A DNA stretch of 64,000 nt from Camellia lanceoleosa (GCA_025200525.1 CM045761.1:102462182-102526181), one strand, 5' to 3'; counted from the first letter of the stretch, positions 22,029-34,297 are shown. Numbers and translations are program-made. The notes: generated by a model from the letters alone, not told the origin.

Positions 22029-24150
22029 ATTGTTTATTTGTTTTTCTTCTCTAGAGAAGATTGTAATATACATAGAGTTTTACAAGTAATCCTTCAAGGC
22101 CCATCATTTTTTTACTTGAAATATATTTGGAGCCATAAAACTTCCGTGCAAATTTTTTTTTTCATCTTTATTCTATTGATAAAACTTCCATGCAATTTTT
22201 TTTCATTTTTATTCTATTGCATATTTAATGATAGATCTTTTTAAGTAATCTGTTCAAATTCATATAATTTTACATAAGATCTATATATTTTTACATAAAA
22301 TCTATGTAAGTCTATAAGTTTTTCCATGCAATTGCTCTATATTAATAGATCTTTGCATGTAATTTGTGACAATACTTGAATTTTTATTAAATAATTCATA
22401 CATGTTACAATTATTAACCACTTCATCTTAACTCACTATAATAAATATATATAACGCATGTTTATCAAATCTATCATTTGTCCTATAATATTTGGTATAA
22501 CTTACTACTTTACATTTTTAATCTCTATTGGTCTAATTATTAGTTCGATATGATATTTTAAAATTTTAAGTTAATGATTGATAGCAATTATTTAATTGAT
22601 ATATGTTTTTTTTTTCTATTCTTTTATGTTTTTCTTTGTATTATTTTTGTTCTAACTTTTGTCTATTATATTGTTTATGTGAGAACTTTATTAAAAAATT
22701 GTGTGGTATAAAAATTATCAATATTTAGTTTGAATTATTGTTCATATTATTTAGCTTAAGTATGAAATATTATGGCTTTTTTTTTTAAATGATTTGTTTT
22801 ATATTAAGATATTTTTCTTCTTAATCTTTCTTCTTTTTAATCTTTTTAATTTTTTTCCTTATAGGAAAAAATTGATCAACTATTAGTATTAATTTGGTTC
22901 CTATTGAATCATCATTTTATCATGTTTAGGAAATTTAAAATTTAAAAATTAAAAATAAATATTTATTACATGGGGCAAAATCCAATTGAGTTAAATATTT
23001 TGATGATAACTTAATCATAACTATTTATTAAATTAAAAAAAAAACACTGAACATTAAAAATACTTATCTTATTCTACTACAAAAAAATAAAAACATCTAA
23101 CTTTTGTTTTAGATGGTGAAAACACCTAATTGAATATTAGCTAAATTTATTAGTATATGTGGTCATGATCAATTAGGTTAGATATTTGATTATATCTCAA
23201 TCATAACTATTTGATTGTAAAAAAATAATAATAAATAAAAAAAATTTTAAATTTTCATAACCATTAGGGTATTTATCCGTCACCTAAAAAAATGTAGTGT
23301 GTTCTAAACAAATTTAAAATAATTATTCTTAAATTTTTATAATTTTAATATTTCTCTTTTCTACTTAGCAATCCTCTTTTATTGCCTTTCATGTTTTCTT
23401 TTTAGTTTCATTTTTTAATTGTTAAATTATTTTTTCAATGGAAATTAATTTCATAGCCAATAAATAAGAACAAAATTTCAAAGTTGAAATTTTATTTAAT
23501 TTATTCTATTTTCTCATGTTTATCTTATTTTATCTTTAAATTTGAACATAAATTTTTATTTTCTTCAGAACTCCCTATCTCTTAGAGTTTATTTTCTATT
23601 TGAACTTGATTGTTGTAGGTTCTCATATATTTTAACTTAATCTTTTCAAAGTTTATCTTCAAATTGAATTTTATTTATTTTTAAAAATCATCAATTAATT
23701 ATCCATATAAATTTTAAATATGATATAATTCCAAGTATATCTTTTGTCTAAGGTGAATCTTTTATTTTAATTCATTATACTATGTGAGATAATTAATATA
23801 ATATCTCTTATTGATTGAAAAAAAAAATAGCATTCTTTTATTTGATGTTAGTTATTTTGATTAATTATAATTTTAGTATGCTTTTGTTACTCCACTTTTG
23901 GTTGTCTTAAGAAACTCTTTGTTATCTATTTGTTATGTGATGATTTACATAATTTATGATAGTTTTCTAAAATTTTCCATGTTAGTCATTTTAATTAATT
24001 ATAATTTTAGTATGCTTTTGTTATTTCACTTTTTGTTGTCTTAACTAACTCTTATTATCTATTTATTATGTGATGATTTACATAATTTATGATAGTTTTC
24101 TAAACATTTTCATGTTGTGAAGTATTAAAATTTTTGAATGATGTATGGTA
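22029..24150. other. AT-rich intergenic DNA with a tandem duplication
   Basis: No gene was recognised. A ~134-bp unit is duplicated in tandem at about 23845-23978 and 23979-24118; both copies contain TTTTAGTATGCTTTTGTTA and GTGATGATTTACATAATTTA. Two related ~50-bp phrases ending AATCATAACTATTT occur near 23010 and 23200. Confidence 0.65.
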
Positions 24151-24156
24151 AGGTTT

Positions 24157-24171
24157 ATATGCACAAATTAA
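24157..24171. repeat. 15-bp target site duplication of SINE (left)
   Basis: ATATGCACAAATTAA is repeated exactly at 24370-24384, on the far side of the SINE tail. Confidence 0.92.
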
Positions 24172-24369
24172 CCTCAAGGCAAGTGGTCGAATGGTAAAGT
24201 TTGGAAGATAAAATCCACAGGTCTTGAGTTCGAGTCACCCCTAGGGGCCACTGGAGGTTTGCCCGGTCGTTAACTTCAGGGCCCTCAGGATTAGTCCTGG
24301 CTTCTCTTAAAATCAGCGGGTTGGGGATACCTGAGTTATCAAAAAATAAAAAAATTAAAAAATTAAAAA
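24172..24369 (+). mobile_element. tRNA-derived SINE
   Basis: This 198-bp insertion has an internal RNA polymerase III promoter: a box A-like TGGTCGAATGGT near 24184 and a box B-like GAGTTCGAGTCA near 24226. A non-tRNA body follows (GGGGCCACTGGAGG ... GGGGATACCTGAGTTATC) and then an A-rich tail. Perfect 15-bp duplications flank it. These are the defining features of a plant SINE that moved by target-primed reverse transcription using LINE machinery. The exact duplication suggests a fairly recent insertion. It is not a tRNA gene: the 3' half does not fold as a tRNA and the tail is A-rich. Family not named. Confidence 0.9.
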
Positions 24370-26323
24370 ATATGCACAAATTAAATGAAAATATTTTATT
24401 CATATTAGAAAATACAACTAAATAGCATAATTTTTTTTATTTTACTATGTCCACTTTGATTTTACTATCTCATACTAATTTTCTTGATTTTCTTAATCTT
24501 AAACAATTAAGAAAATCTCCATTGGCTAACGTTTATTTGATAATCTCACATCGGGAAAAAAAAGGAAAAGAAGAAGAAAAGAAGAAGAGTTGTTTTCCTC
24601 ATATAAAGTGAATCTTATATGTCCATTCCATTTAAAATTGTAATGTTGTGCATGTTTCAATTTAATATAGTTTAAATTTTAAAAGTTTTAATTAATTAAT
24701 TTTGACCTAGCTGATTAGGTTAAATCATTTTCGATTTGATTGATTCGTTAGTTTAACCGCAATTTTAATGATTTTATCAAAAAATATTGATTAGATTTGT
24801 TTGATTCGAAATAAACTAAAGATTGATCTGATTAAATATTGAAAGACTGAAATTGCTTAATTAGAAATAAAGTTTTTGTCCAAATAATTGTTAACTTTTT
24901 ATTTTATAATCCCAAATCGGAAAAAAGAAAAGAAAAGAGTTGTTTCACTTATTTAAAGTGAATTTTAATAGTGTAATATTGTGTGTACTTTAATTGAAGA
25001 CAATTTAAAATTTAAAATTAAAATAACATTTAAAAGTTTTAATTAATTAATTTTTGTATAAGTTGGTTGGTCATTTGATCTAACCAATTACGTTGAGCCA
25101 TTTTGAGTTTGACCGATTTGCCGGGTTAATTGCGATTTCTTATACTAATTTTATTAATTTTAAACAATTAAAAAAAAATTCATTGGCTAACTTCTATTTA
25201 ACCATTTAAAAACAAAAACTCTAATTAGTTTATGATTTATTTTATAATCTCACATTAGGAGAAGAAGAAAAAACAAAGTTTGTTTCACTAAATATATATT
25301 ATATAAGGAAAATAGGGTTTTTAGGGAAAAGCCTTCTAGGAGCTCCAAACATTCAATCTCACATCGGAAAAAGAAAAAAAAGAAAAGAAAAAAAGAGAGA
25401 GTTGTTTTACTTATATAAAGTGAATTTTAATGGTGTACTATTGTGTATATTTTAATTCGAGACAGTTTAAATTTTAAAATTAAAATAACATTTAAAAGTT
25501 TTAATTAATTAATTTTTGTATAAGTTGGTTGGTCATTTGACCTAACCAATTAGGTTGAACCATTTTGGGTTTAATCGATTTGCCAGTCTAATTGCGATTT
25601 TTCATATTGATTTTATTAATTTTAAACAATTAAAAAAAATTCATTAGCTAACTTCCATTTAACCATATAAAAATAAAAATCTAATTAGTTTATGATTTAT
25701 TTTATAATCCCACATCCGGAGAAGAAGAAAAAACAAAGTTTGTTTCACTATCTATATCTATCTATATATTATATAAGAAAAATGATATTTTTAGTGATGA
25801 GTTTTGTGAGAACTTTAATATCTCATACTACTTTTCTTGATTTTCTTAATTTTAAATAATTAAGAAAATCTCTATTGGTTAGGTTTTATTTAATAATCAC
25901 ACCTCAGGAAAAGAAGGGAAAAAAATGAATTGTTTTACTCATATAAAGAGAATCTTATACTCACATCCCATTTAGTGAGGAGCTTTGTAAGAGTTTCAAT
26001 ATTTCATACTAATTTTCTTGATTTTCTTAATTTTAAACAATTAAGAAAATCTCTATTGGCTAACTTTTATTTAATAATCTCATATTAGGAAAAGAAGGAA
26101 AAAAATGAGTTATTTTACTCATATAAAGTGAATTTTATACTCTCATGCCATTTAATATTGTAGTGTTGTGCATGTTTCAATTCAATATGGTTTAAATTTT
26201 AAAAGTTTTAATTAATTAATTATGACCTTGCCGATTAAGCTAAATCATTTTTGATTTGGTTAATTTGTTGGTTTAACCACGATTTTAGCGGTTTTATCAA
26301 AACATATTGATTAAATTTGTTCG

Positions 26324-28823
26324 TGTCACAACCCAAACCAGCCCTTGTAGGTTTAGCGTCGTAACTGGCTAGTAATCCGTGATTCCGAAGGCCTGGTTAA
26401 TAGTAATGACAGCAATGCAATATAAAGGAGCTGGCAGAAGCCAATCAGTAATAGTTTACATCGTCCAATGAGCTGTGAAAACCTGAATGGGAAAAACTCT
26501 TATGGACATAACCACATTCATAGCCATATATACATACATACCAAAAACACATATACAAAGTAGCATACAGGTTAGGGACCTAATCCCTTCATCATAACTG
26601 TACAATCAGAAGTCTTAGACATTCAGTACACTAATAGAGACAAAAATGGTGAAACTGAAACACCCCAAAACAGCCTTGACTCGTGCAGGTTTGGAACCTC
26701 GATATGAGGCGCGATGGTTGGCTTGACAAAACATGAGTCTAAGTCCGCGCCTCTAGCTCTGGTCCCGTGCTTGGTCACCTACATATATATATATAAACTG
26801 TGAGCTAAAGCCTAGTGAATAACAACAAATGTGTAAAGGGATTAAGAATGAATGTCCTTTCAGTAATTTAAACAGTCAATTGCATCTGTAGATCAGTTAT
26901 TCAATCAGTGTCTCATATTTCATGTCATATCAGTCATTTAGAAATCATAGCAGTCATACGTGGTACATCCAATAGCAGAATAGTACAGTAGGTCTTCATA
27001 GACCGAACAGTCAGTTGATGGCCATCAATATAGTAACCGTAGTTTCGAGGATAGGAACTAACACAGATCTCTGTAACAATAGCAGTAACAGTAGCAGTAG
27101 CAGTAATAGTCAGTTGCTATGGATGCCACAAGTATAGTTTATAAAATAGGACAAACATTCGTTCAGTAAACAATATCATTCAGAAAGCAGTACAGTTAAT
27201 CGTTCAAAAAATAATTATAATTTAACATAACTTTACAACATCGTTACTCACAGATTACTGGGCTATAGGTAGGCTAATCAGCATCCTTGGGTGCCAAACC
27301 TATACAGTTGCAGAACGAACACACACTAAATTATACACCCGGAATTAATAACTTAGCCCCTTGTTTGCTTTGGCGTGGTTCTAAATCATTATCCTCATTA
27401 TGATGCCTTAAACATGGCCTAGGAATGCCTAGGATGAAATGAGGATGCAAAAATGTACTTAAAAACATTTTTCAAAACTTGCTGAAAGCAGGGGTCTCGC
27501 TCGAGCGTGGCTTCCTTCACTCGACTGGACATGCAGAATGTGCTTGGTTGCTCAAGCGTACACTCCTTCGCTTGAGCGATTTGCAAAAATGTGAAAAGTA
27601 CTAGCTGTTGAAAATCTCCGCTCGATGCTCGCTCGAGCGTGAGACACAGTTCTTCGCGCTTGTCGCTCGAGCGTGCTTCTGCACATGCAAAAATTCTGTG
27701 AGCTTGCAATTTACGCTCGAGCCAGCATTCCGTTACTCGAGCGAAATTCTGAAAGCAAAGGTGGTTGCTCGAGCGTGAAATCCCTCGCTTGAGCGAGGAA
27801 GCCAAATTTTGGGTTTTCCAGATTTGCTTCCAAAGCTCAAACCATGAATTTAATATGCCAAAACTCACCCTTTTGGGCCAAAATTCTAGAAAACACTTAA
27901 AGACTCATAACACAACATGATTTAAAGACTATTTCATAAAATTAAAGCCTAAAGGTATGCCAATTGAACACAAACTCAACTTTAACTTTATGATTGATTC
28001 AAAAACATAACATGCATGAGCTCCCATGAACTCCAATACTTCAAAGTATGATCAAATGCAAGATTCAACTAAAAAACATGGTGAATTTCTAGAGCACAAG
28101 CATAATATGAACATGCATGTGGAAATTTTCATGAAAACAACTCTCAAAATTCAATGATATGGACATGCATGCATGAATTAATTTTCAAATTCACTCTTTA
28201 AGCTATTTCTTGACTTTAGTCCCTAATTTCCATGAATCCATGCATTAAACAACTTCAATTCACAATTAAAAGGGTAGATTTCTACCTTAAGTCTTGGATT
28301 TCCAAGTGTGGTAGCTCAATCTTCCAAATCCTCTCCAATTTCCTATAAATTTCAAGCTATTCACTTGTTGCATTCAATCTCTTCCTACTCACCTATTTCT
28401 CCCTCACGGTTTTGCAAGGAGGTGGAACATGAATGGTGTGTCAAACATATAAAAAAAAAAATAGGAACAAGACAATGATCTTGAGAGAGCCCACTCAATG
28501 GCAAAAATGTAATTAACTTAGGCTAAATTAATTAGCATTATTTATTCTAATTTAATTGTTCCAAATTGAGTTTCAATTAAACCTACCATCATATCCTATA
28601 ATTCCTAACTAGCATATAACACAAGTCAATTTCTGAATCGGTCACCGATAAGGCTTTCAATTCGCAACTTGAAATTAAAACGTGAACATATCATTCTATA
28701 TCAAATAGATAGAAATGCAATTAAAACAACACACTCACATAATCAATTTGGGATTTCATCTCAATCATTTACTTAACCTACTTAATCATGAATTAATGCT
28801 AAACATAGGTCAGGGTTGTCACA
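26324..28823 (-). mobile_element. solo LTR, second CTCGAG-bearing gypsy-like family
   Basis: This 2500-bp insertion begins TGTCACAACCC and ends GGGTTGTCACA (perfect 11-bp inverted ends, canonical TG...CA). It is flanked by GTTCG at 26319-26323 and 28824-28828. Removing it restores the surrounding repeat (AAATTTGTTCGATTC). No internal domain is present. It has a CGCTCGAGCG array at 27495-27805 and phrases such as GTGAGCTAAAGCCTAGTGAA that echo the element A LTR, so the two families are probably related. Orientation is inferred from that similarity. The minus-strand frame 27419-27868 runs through the array and is not a gene. Confidence 0.9.
27495..27805. repeat. CGCTCGAGCG palindrome array in second LTR family
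   Basis: About 10 perfect or one-to-two-base variants of CGCTCGAGCG occur, for example near 27497, 27627, 27664, 27713 and 27765, with decayed CTCAAGCG and CTTGAGCG forms. The motif is thus kept in an LTR whose ends differ completely from those of element A. Confidence 0.87.
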
Positions 28824-29318
28824 GTTCGATTCAAAATAAACTAAAAATTGATATGATTAAAGATTGAAAGACCGAGATTACTTGATTAGAAATAAACTTT
28901 CTATCCAAATAATTATTAACTTTTATATTATAATCCCACATCGGAAAAAGGAAAAAAAAGTGAGTTGTTTCACTTATATAAAGTGAATTTTAATAGTGTA
29001 ATATTGTATATACTTCAATTTAAGACAGTTTAAATTTTAAAATTAAAATAACATTTAAAAGTTTTAATTAATTAATTTTTGTATAAGTTGGTTGGTCATT
29101 TGACCTAACCAATTGGGCTGAACCATTTTGAGTTTGACTGATTCGCTGATTTAATAAAGATTTATCATATTGATTTTATTAATTTTAAACAATAAATTTT
29201 TTTTACATTGGCTAACTTCCATTTAACCATATAAAAATAAAACTCTAATTAGTTTATGATTTATTTTATAATCCCACATCGAGAGAAGAAGAAAAGGCAA
29301 AGTTTGTTTCACTATCTA

Positions 29319-31087
29319 TCTATATATTATATAAGGAAAATAGGGTTTTCGAAAAAAGCCTTCTACGAGTTCCAAACCCTTATTCTAAAATTATTGAATT
29401 TTCTTAATTTCAAACAATTAAGAAAATTCTAGTTGGCTAGCTTCCATTTACCTTTTATTTTACAATTCTACATCGGAAAAAGAAAGAAAAAGTGAATTGT
29501 TTCACTTACATAAAGTGAATATTATACTCTCATTTATATAAGCAAAAGAAGATTTTTAGTGAGAAACATTATGATCAATATCTCATACTCATTTTTTTTT
29601 TGATTTTCTTAAGTTTAAACAATTAAGAAAATTCCCACTAGTTAGCTTCTATTTAATTTTTATTTTACAATTCCACGTGGTTTTTATTTTAAAAATAATT
29701 TTGTATGAGATTTTAAAACTCTCATATTATTTAACTTTAAAATAATTACAATCCCATATCGAGAAAAGAAAGAAAAAGTTAGTTATTTCACTTATATAAA
29801 ATATTACAATACCACATCGGGAAAAGAAAGAAAAACCGAATTGTTTTATTTATATAAAATGAATCTTATAAAAGGAGTTTTAAGGGAGAAAGCCTTCTAG
29901 AATCTCCAAACTCTCATTCTAAAATTATTGAATTTTCTTAATTTTAAACAATTAAGAAAATTCTCTTTGGCTGGCTTCCATTAACCTTTTATTTTACAAT
30001 CCCAAATCGGAAAAAAAAAGGGAAAAAAGTGAATTATTTCATTTATATAAAATGAATCTATGCTCCAATTTATATAAATTATTAAAATTTCTTAATTTTA
30101 AGCAATGAAGAAAATCCTCATTGGTTAGTTTCCGTTTAACTTTTATTTTGCAATCCCACATCGGGAAAAGAAAAAAAAAGTGAATTGTTTCACTTATATA
30201 ATTAATTTTGTTGTAAATTGGTTGGTCTTTTAACTTGCTGATTAGGCCGAATCATTTTTGGTTTGACCAATTCATTGGTTTAACCATAGTTTTAGCTATT
30301 TTATCGAAATATATTGTTTAGATTTGTTTGATTTGAAATAAACAAGGATTGACCTTATTAAAAAGTGAACGACAGAGATTGCTTGATTAGAAACGAACTT
30401 CTTGTCCAAACAACTATTAACTTTTATTTTACAATCCCACATCAGGAAAAGGAGGAAAAAATGAGTTGTTTCATTATATAAACCTTATGCACCCATTTAA
30501 TATTGTACTGTTGTGTATGTTTCAGTTCAAGACGGTATAAATTTTAAAATGAAATTTTTTTTAAAAAGTTTTAATTAATTAATTTTTGTATAAGTTGGTT
30601 GTTCCTTTGATCTAGCTGATAGGGTAAATCGTTTTCGGTTTGACTGATTCGCTAGTTTAACTGTAATTTTAACTGTTTTATCAAAAATATATTGGTTAAA
30701 TTTGTTTGATTCGAAATAACCTTACCGCCCAAATAATTGTTAACTTTTAAACAATTACAAAAATCCCCATTGATTAGCTTTCATTTAATTTTTATTTTAT
30801 AATCCCACATTGGAAAAAGAATGAAAAAGTAAATTGTTTCACTTACATAAAATGAATCTTATACTCCTATTTATATAAGTAAAATGAGATTTTTAGTGAG
30901 AAGCCTTATGATCAATATCTCATACTAATTGTTTTGATTTTCTTAATTTTAAACAATTAAGAAAATCCCGATTGGTTAGCTTACGTTTAACTTTTATTTT
31001 ACAAAATAAAAAAATTAAATATAATTATCATATTTTTATTAAATAATATATTATTTTATCTCGTGCATAGCACGGGTGATATGTTAG
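29319..31087 (+). mobile_element. candidate Helitron made of USE modules
   Basis: The start TCTATATATTATATAAGG at 29319 follows an A. The far end has a hairpin, CTCGTGCATAGCACGGG (31060-31076), then TGATATGTTAG followed by T. This matches the hairpin-plus-CTRR style of Helitron 3' ends, although TTAG is used instead of CTAG. The interior is nine or so USE/TATA modules. Similar starts at 25761 and near 25290 suggest several related, possibly tandem or nested copies. No replicase was seen. Pairing of this start with this end is inferred. Confidence 0.45.
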
Positions 31088-31089
31088 TA

Positions 31090-31091
31090 TA

Positions 31092-31132
<41 letters not shown>
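31090..31132. repeat. (TAGA)n microsatellite
   Basis: Ten or so TAGA units lie between a plus-strand Helitron-like 3' end and a truncated minus-strand Helitron relative. Confidence 0.95.
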
Positions 31133-31133
<1 letters not shown>

Positions 31134-31440
31134 TTAATAAGAATTTATATTTTTTTAGATATTTTTTTAATATACAAATTATTTTTTTTAGATTTTTTAT
31201 AAAAATGATTTAACAATCCCATCACTAATTATAGTGTATGGGAGAAGTTGAAAAGAGTGTAATAGTAGGTATAAGAGAAGTCAAAAAGGCTTGTGGGTTG
31301 GAAGAAGTTAATAAATGCTGAGGTTTTTTTTTTTTAAAAAAAAAAAATCAAAAAATTAGAAAATTAAGATTGGGATATTGGAACTTTCACAAGGCTTATG
31401 GGTTAGAAACCTTCTTTTCGTTATGTAATATATAGATAGA
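31133..31440 (-). mobile_element. truncated Helitron relative of 8765-9708
   Basis: The order matches the complete minus-strand element: AATATACAAATTATTTTTTT, ATTTTTTATAAAAATGATTT, GAAGTTAATAAATGCTGAGG, a T/A run, TTCACAAGGCTTATGGGTTAG, and a right end whose minus strand reads TCTATATATTACATAACG. The 3' hairpin end is absent, replaced by the TAGA repeat. Confidence 0.6.
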
Positions 31441-31450
31441 TTTGAAGACA

Positions 31451-31459
31451 TAAGTTTCA
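31451..31459. repeat. 9-bp target site duplication TAAGTTTCA
   Basis: It is repeated at 31823-31831, flanking the foldback element; 9 bp is the size made by Mutator-like transposases. Confidence 0.7.
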
Positions 31460-31822
31460 GGACATGGCTCCTCCCCGCTGGAGAGGAGTGTTGGGCATTG
31501 GTCGGCCTTGATTTGGCCCATGTCGATAATTCAAACCATTTAATATATAGAATCCGTCAAGTACATTATTCATGTAAAAAATTACATTAATTGGATATCA
31601 ATAACCACTTGATCCAATTGCATTTCTGTCACAATTTACTTCAAAAATTATGTTCAAAAATTATTTTGAAAATGTGATCTAATCAAGTAGTTATCGATAT
31701 TCAATTAATGTGAGTTTTTGTAAGAATGATGTACTTGACAGGTTCTATACATTGAACGGTTTAGATTATCAACATGGGCTCGAATCAAGGCTCACCAATG
31801 CCCAACACTCCTCTCTAGTTCG
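31460..31822. mobile_element. Mutator-like foldback MITE
   Basis: Two arms of about 150 bp are inverted copies of each other. Left-arm phrases GAGGAGTGTTGGGCATTGG, CCATGTCGATAATTCAAACC and GTCAAGTACATTATTC recur inverted in the right arm. A ~60-bp AT-rich loop separates the arms. A 9-bp direct repeat flanks the element, which together with long terminal inverted repeats fits a non-autonomous MULE. The left tip has about 13 extra bases compared with the right. There is no coding capacity. Confidence 0.78.
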
Positions 31823-31883
31823 TAAGTTTCAATCATTTCAACAATCTCTAATTTGTTTGAACTTTCTTCATCATATATGATTG

Positions 31884-31888
31884 AATTT
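31884..31888. repeat. target site duplication AATTT of element B
   Basis: AATTT is repeated at 40637-40641, next to the right LTR. The low complexity makes the match less decisive than those of the other elements. Confidence 0.7.
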
Positions 31889-32966
31889 TGATGGGTCATT
31901 TTGCACATCAAAAATAAATACTAAACTATACCAAATTCCTTAGAATAATAGTAAGTCTAGGTATCAATCCATAAGGACAAATGTGAAATTAAACTAATTT
32001 AATTGTTAAATTCCTAAATTAATTTTGATTGAAGAAATGATTGATTCATAAACTAATCTAATAATAAATAAAATAAAATAAGAGATTAAATTATCAATTA
32101 AAAATGAAATTGGGATTACTGATTGTGGAAAAACCTAGGGTAATCAATTCATCACTAGTTACATAAATAAGGTTTCAATTTGAAAATCAATTATGTTGCG
32201 ATTTGAACCAAATAATACTTCGCAATTACAAGCTTGAAGCATTGATCAAGAGAATTAACACATTCAATGTATTGGCACGAACCATCTCAAGTAGTACGAA
32301 TCGTTCGCTCTAAACTAGGGTAGCAACACGACTCGTCCCTTGTAGTATAGCTCGTCTCATACCTTGAACATGAAAAAATAGAAAACCATTGCATGAAAAA
32401 CATTCAACAATCATAGAAAGCAAAATACTTGAAGAAATAATGAAAAATATATTTGAAAACTTCTTGAACACCATACAACTGTTCAAACCATTACATAAAA
32501 GAAAACCCTATTTACTTGGCTAGTGCTTCATCAAAACCCTAGAAATAGAAGCCTAGCAACTCATGGAGGAGTGGGAAGAGATAGAAGAAGCAGAAACCCC
32601 CATAAATATTGTTCTTCACGCTTGAGAATCCCTCTTTTCCAAACCCTAACCCCTCCTCTCTTTTTCAATTTTTCAGAACCTTAATCCAGCCTTTTTGAGT
32701 TCTGTACGTATGGGAATGGGCCTCCGTACGTGTGATTTCCTTAGGCTCTGTTTGGTTGCGATGGATGGGTTGCACGTGCGAGAATGGTCCTCCGTACGTG
32801 AGGGAAGCATTATTCTCTAAAACTTTTGCATTTTTGCTCATTTTATGCTCCCACTATATCTAACATGATTGACATTAAATAGACATAAAATATATAATTT
32901 GACAGGCAAGTAAAGTTAAGAGATCTTAGTTATCGGCCTCAGTGTTGTACTATTCGGCCTCAATCA
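31889..32966 (-). repeat. 3' LTR of element B (left copy)
   Basis: Plus-strand left end TGATGGGTCATTTTGCACAT and right end CGGCCTCAATCA give canonical TGATTG...CATCA in element orientation. Shared phrases with 39500-40636 include CCAAATTCCTTAGAATAA and AGATCYTAGTTATCGGCCTC. The following CATCCCCTAACTTGC is the polypurine tract on the minus strand. Confidence 0.93.
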
Positions 32967-34297
32967 CATCCCCTAACTTGCAACTTACTAGTCCTCAAGC
33001 AAGGAATAAAGAAAGAAAAACAAAATTAAACAAAATCTAGCAAACTCCTATTTTGTGGGAAGAACGATTGCATTTAGAATATGCAACAAGCTTTTAAACT
33101 ACAAAGTTATCCTAAGTGGACGAGTATAGTCTCGTGAGGGTTTCCATAAATGATACCCACTAACATTAATATATTCACATCTGCCCAACAACAATTAATC
33201 ACATTACACCACTCAAGAATTAATTTTTTTGCTACTACAGTGCAATATTAAGACATGATAAGTCATTAAAGGCACAATAGACAAACATGAAGGAATCTAT
33301 TGAGCAAAGATTGCAATTCAGTATTACAAAAATTAAGTTCCATGTCCTTGTGAATGTTAGTAGACACATCATCAGTACCCTCGATGTAAAGTGTAATCCC
33401 CATAACTAGTTAATTGTCCACTATTATAGCCCAATGTAACTCACAATAACACCTAACATATGCAGAAAAACTAAACTTTTGCAACCAAGATTCTCAATTC
33501 TTTTTATTTTTTATTTTATTTTATTTTTCTGTGCAATGTCCTGATCCATTAAGCTTTCTAATCAACCCATGTAACAAGCATTGGGCCAATGACTCCCAAA
33601 CCAAACGGTTTTAGGGAACTAGGCGTGAAGACATCCCTACGGGCATTGATGTGGTCGAATGCTACCTGAAAATAATCCATATGCGCTTGAAAGTCCGTAC
33701 GTAATCTCATGAGAAGCTAGTGGTGATCTTGAAGAGTACTGTGGACTTGATCCACAAAGTGCTGAATATGCATGTATTCCTCTCGAGTCATGTACATGGG
33801 CTCCCATTGGGGAGGCACGGGAAGGGTAGGAAGAGGTGGGCCATGCATGGAATCATCGACCTTAATAATTAGGACAACGCCCTGTAGTGGTATTCGGGAT
33901 AAGCTATGCTGCCATTCTCGTTGGCCGAAGGTCGAGAAGGTAGGGTCGGTCTCCTCAGCCGGACCAATCGGAAGACTGTTCAGTTGGAAGAGGAACGTGA
34001 GTAGGTTGGCAAAGGGAAGGGGCCAAGTTGTGTTCTGCAAGGGTTAAGGTTGAACGGACTCCCGCATAAATTTTCGCATGTGCACCCAAATCATGTGTTG
34101 CCTTCGCACCTTCATATAAAACATTAGCAAACAAAGGAACTAGGATTTGTGCCGCATGTGCGGATTTTTTTTTTAATAAAAAAACCCAATTACAACCCAA
34201 AAACTTCAAACCATTTTTACCTTCACTGCATATCTGAAATAAATATAACACTTCGAAAACATTTAAATGCTTAACAAAGGTACAATCTTCACGCAAA
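32967..34297 (-). other. 3' non-pol region of element B with one open frame
   Basis: This lies between the shared module and the 3' LTR. A minus-strand frame at 33717-34040 (107 residues) reads PVPPQWEPMYMTREEYMHIQ then HFVDQVHSTLQDHH. Past its stop it continues LLMRLRTDFQAHMDYFQVAF, which looks like an amphipathic or coiled-coil stretch. Athila elements often have an extra env-like or unknown frame here, but I see no signal peptide or fusion segment, so function is unassigned. The plus-strand frame 33772-34047 is its shadow. Confidence 0.4.

Larger units (their letters stand above)
24536..31010 (+). repeat. array of ~16 repeat modules with USE-like and TATA-like motifs
   Basis: Outside the solo LTR at 26324-28823, this region is built from a repeated module. 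The module is: AATCCCACATCGG (USE-like), an A/G-rich stretch, GTTGTTTCACTTATATAAAG, then TTTTAATTAATTAATTTTTG, TTGGTTGGTCATTTGACC, and TTTTAAACAATTAAGAAAAT before the next unit. USE-like starts lie near 24541, 24905, 25248, 25353, 25706, 25890, 26075, 28929, 29270, 29464, 29752, 29812, 29998, 30150, 30433 and 30800. Long (~340-370 bp) and short (~60-190 bp) spacings alternate, so units are full or truncated. RTCCCACATCG is the known plant snRNA promoter element. Here the distance to TATATAA is about 30-31 bp in several units. No snRNA coding sequence was recognised downstream. Confidence 0.75.

Noticed and set aside
24172..24240. Functional tRNA gene
   Set aside because: Box A and B are present, but the segment does not complete a tRNA fold and is followed by a body, an A-rich tail and target duplications, as in a SINE.
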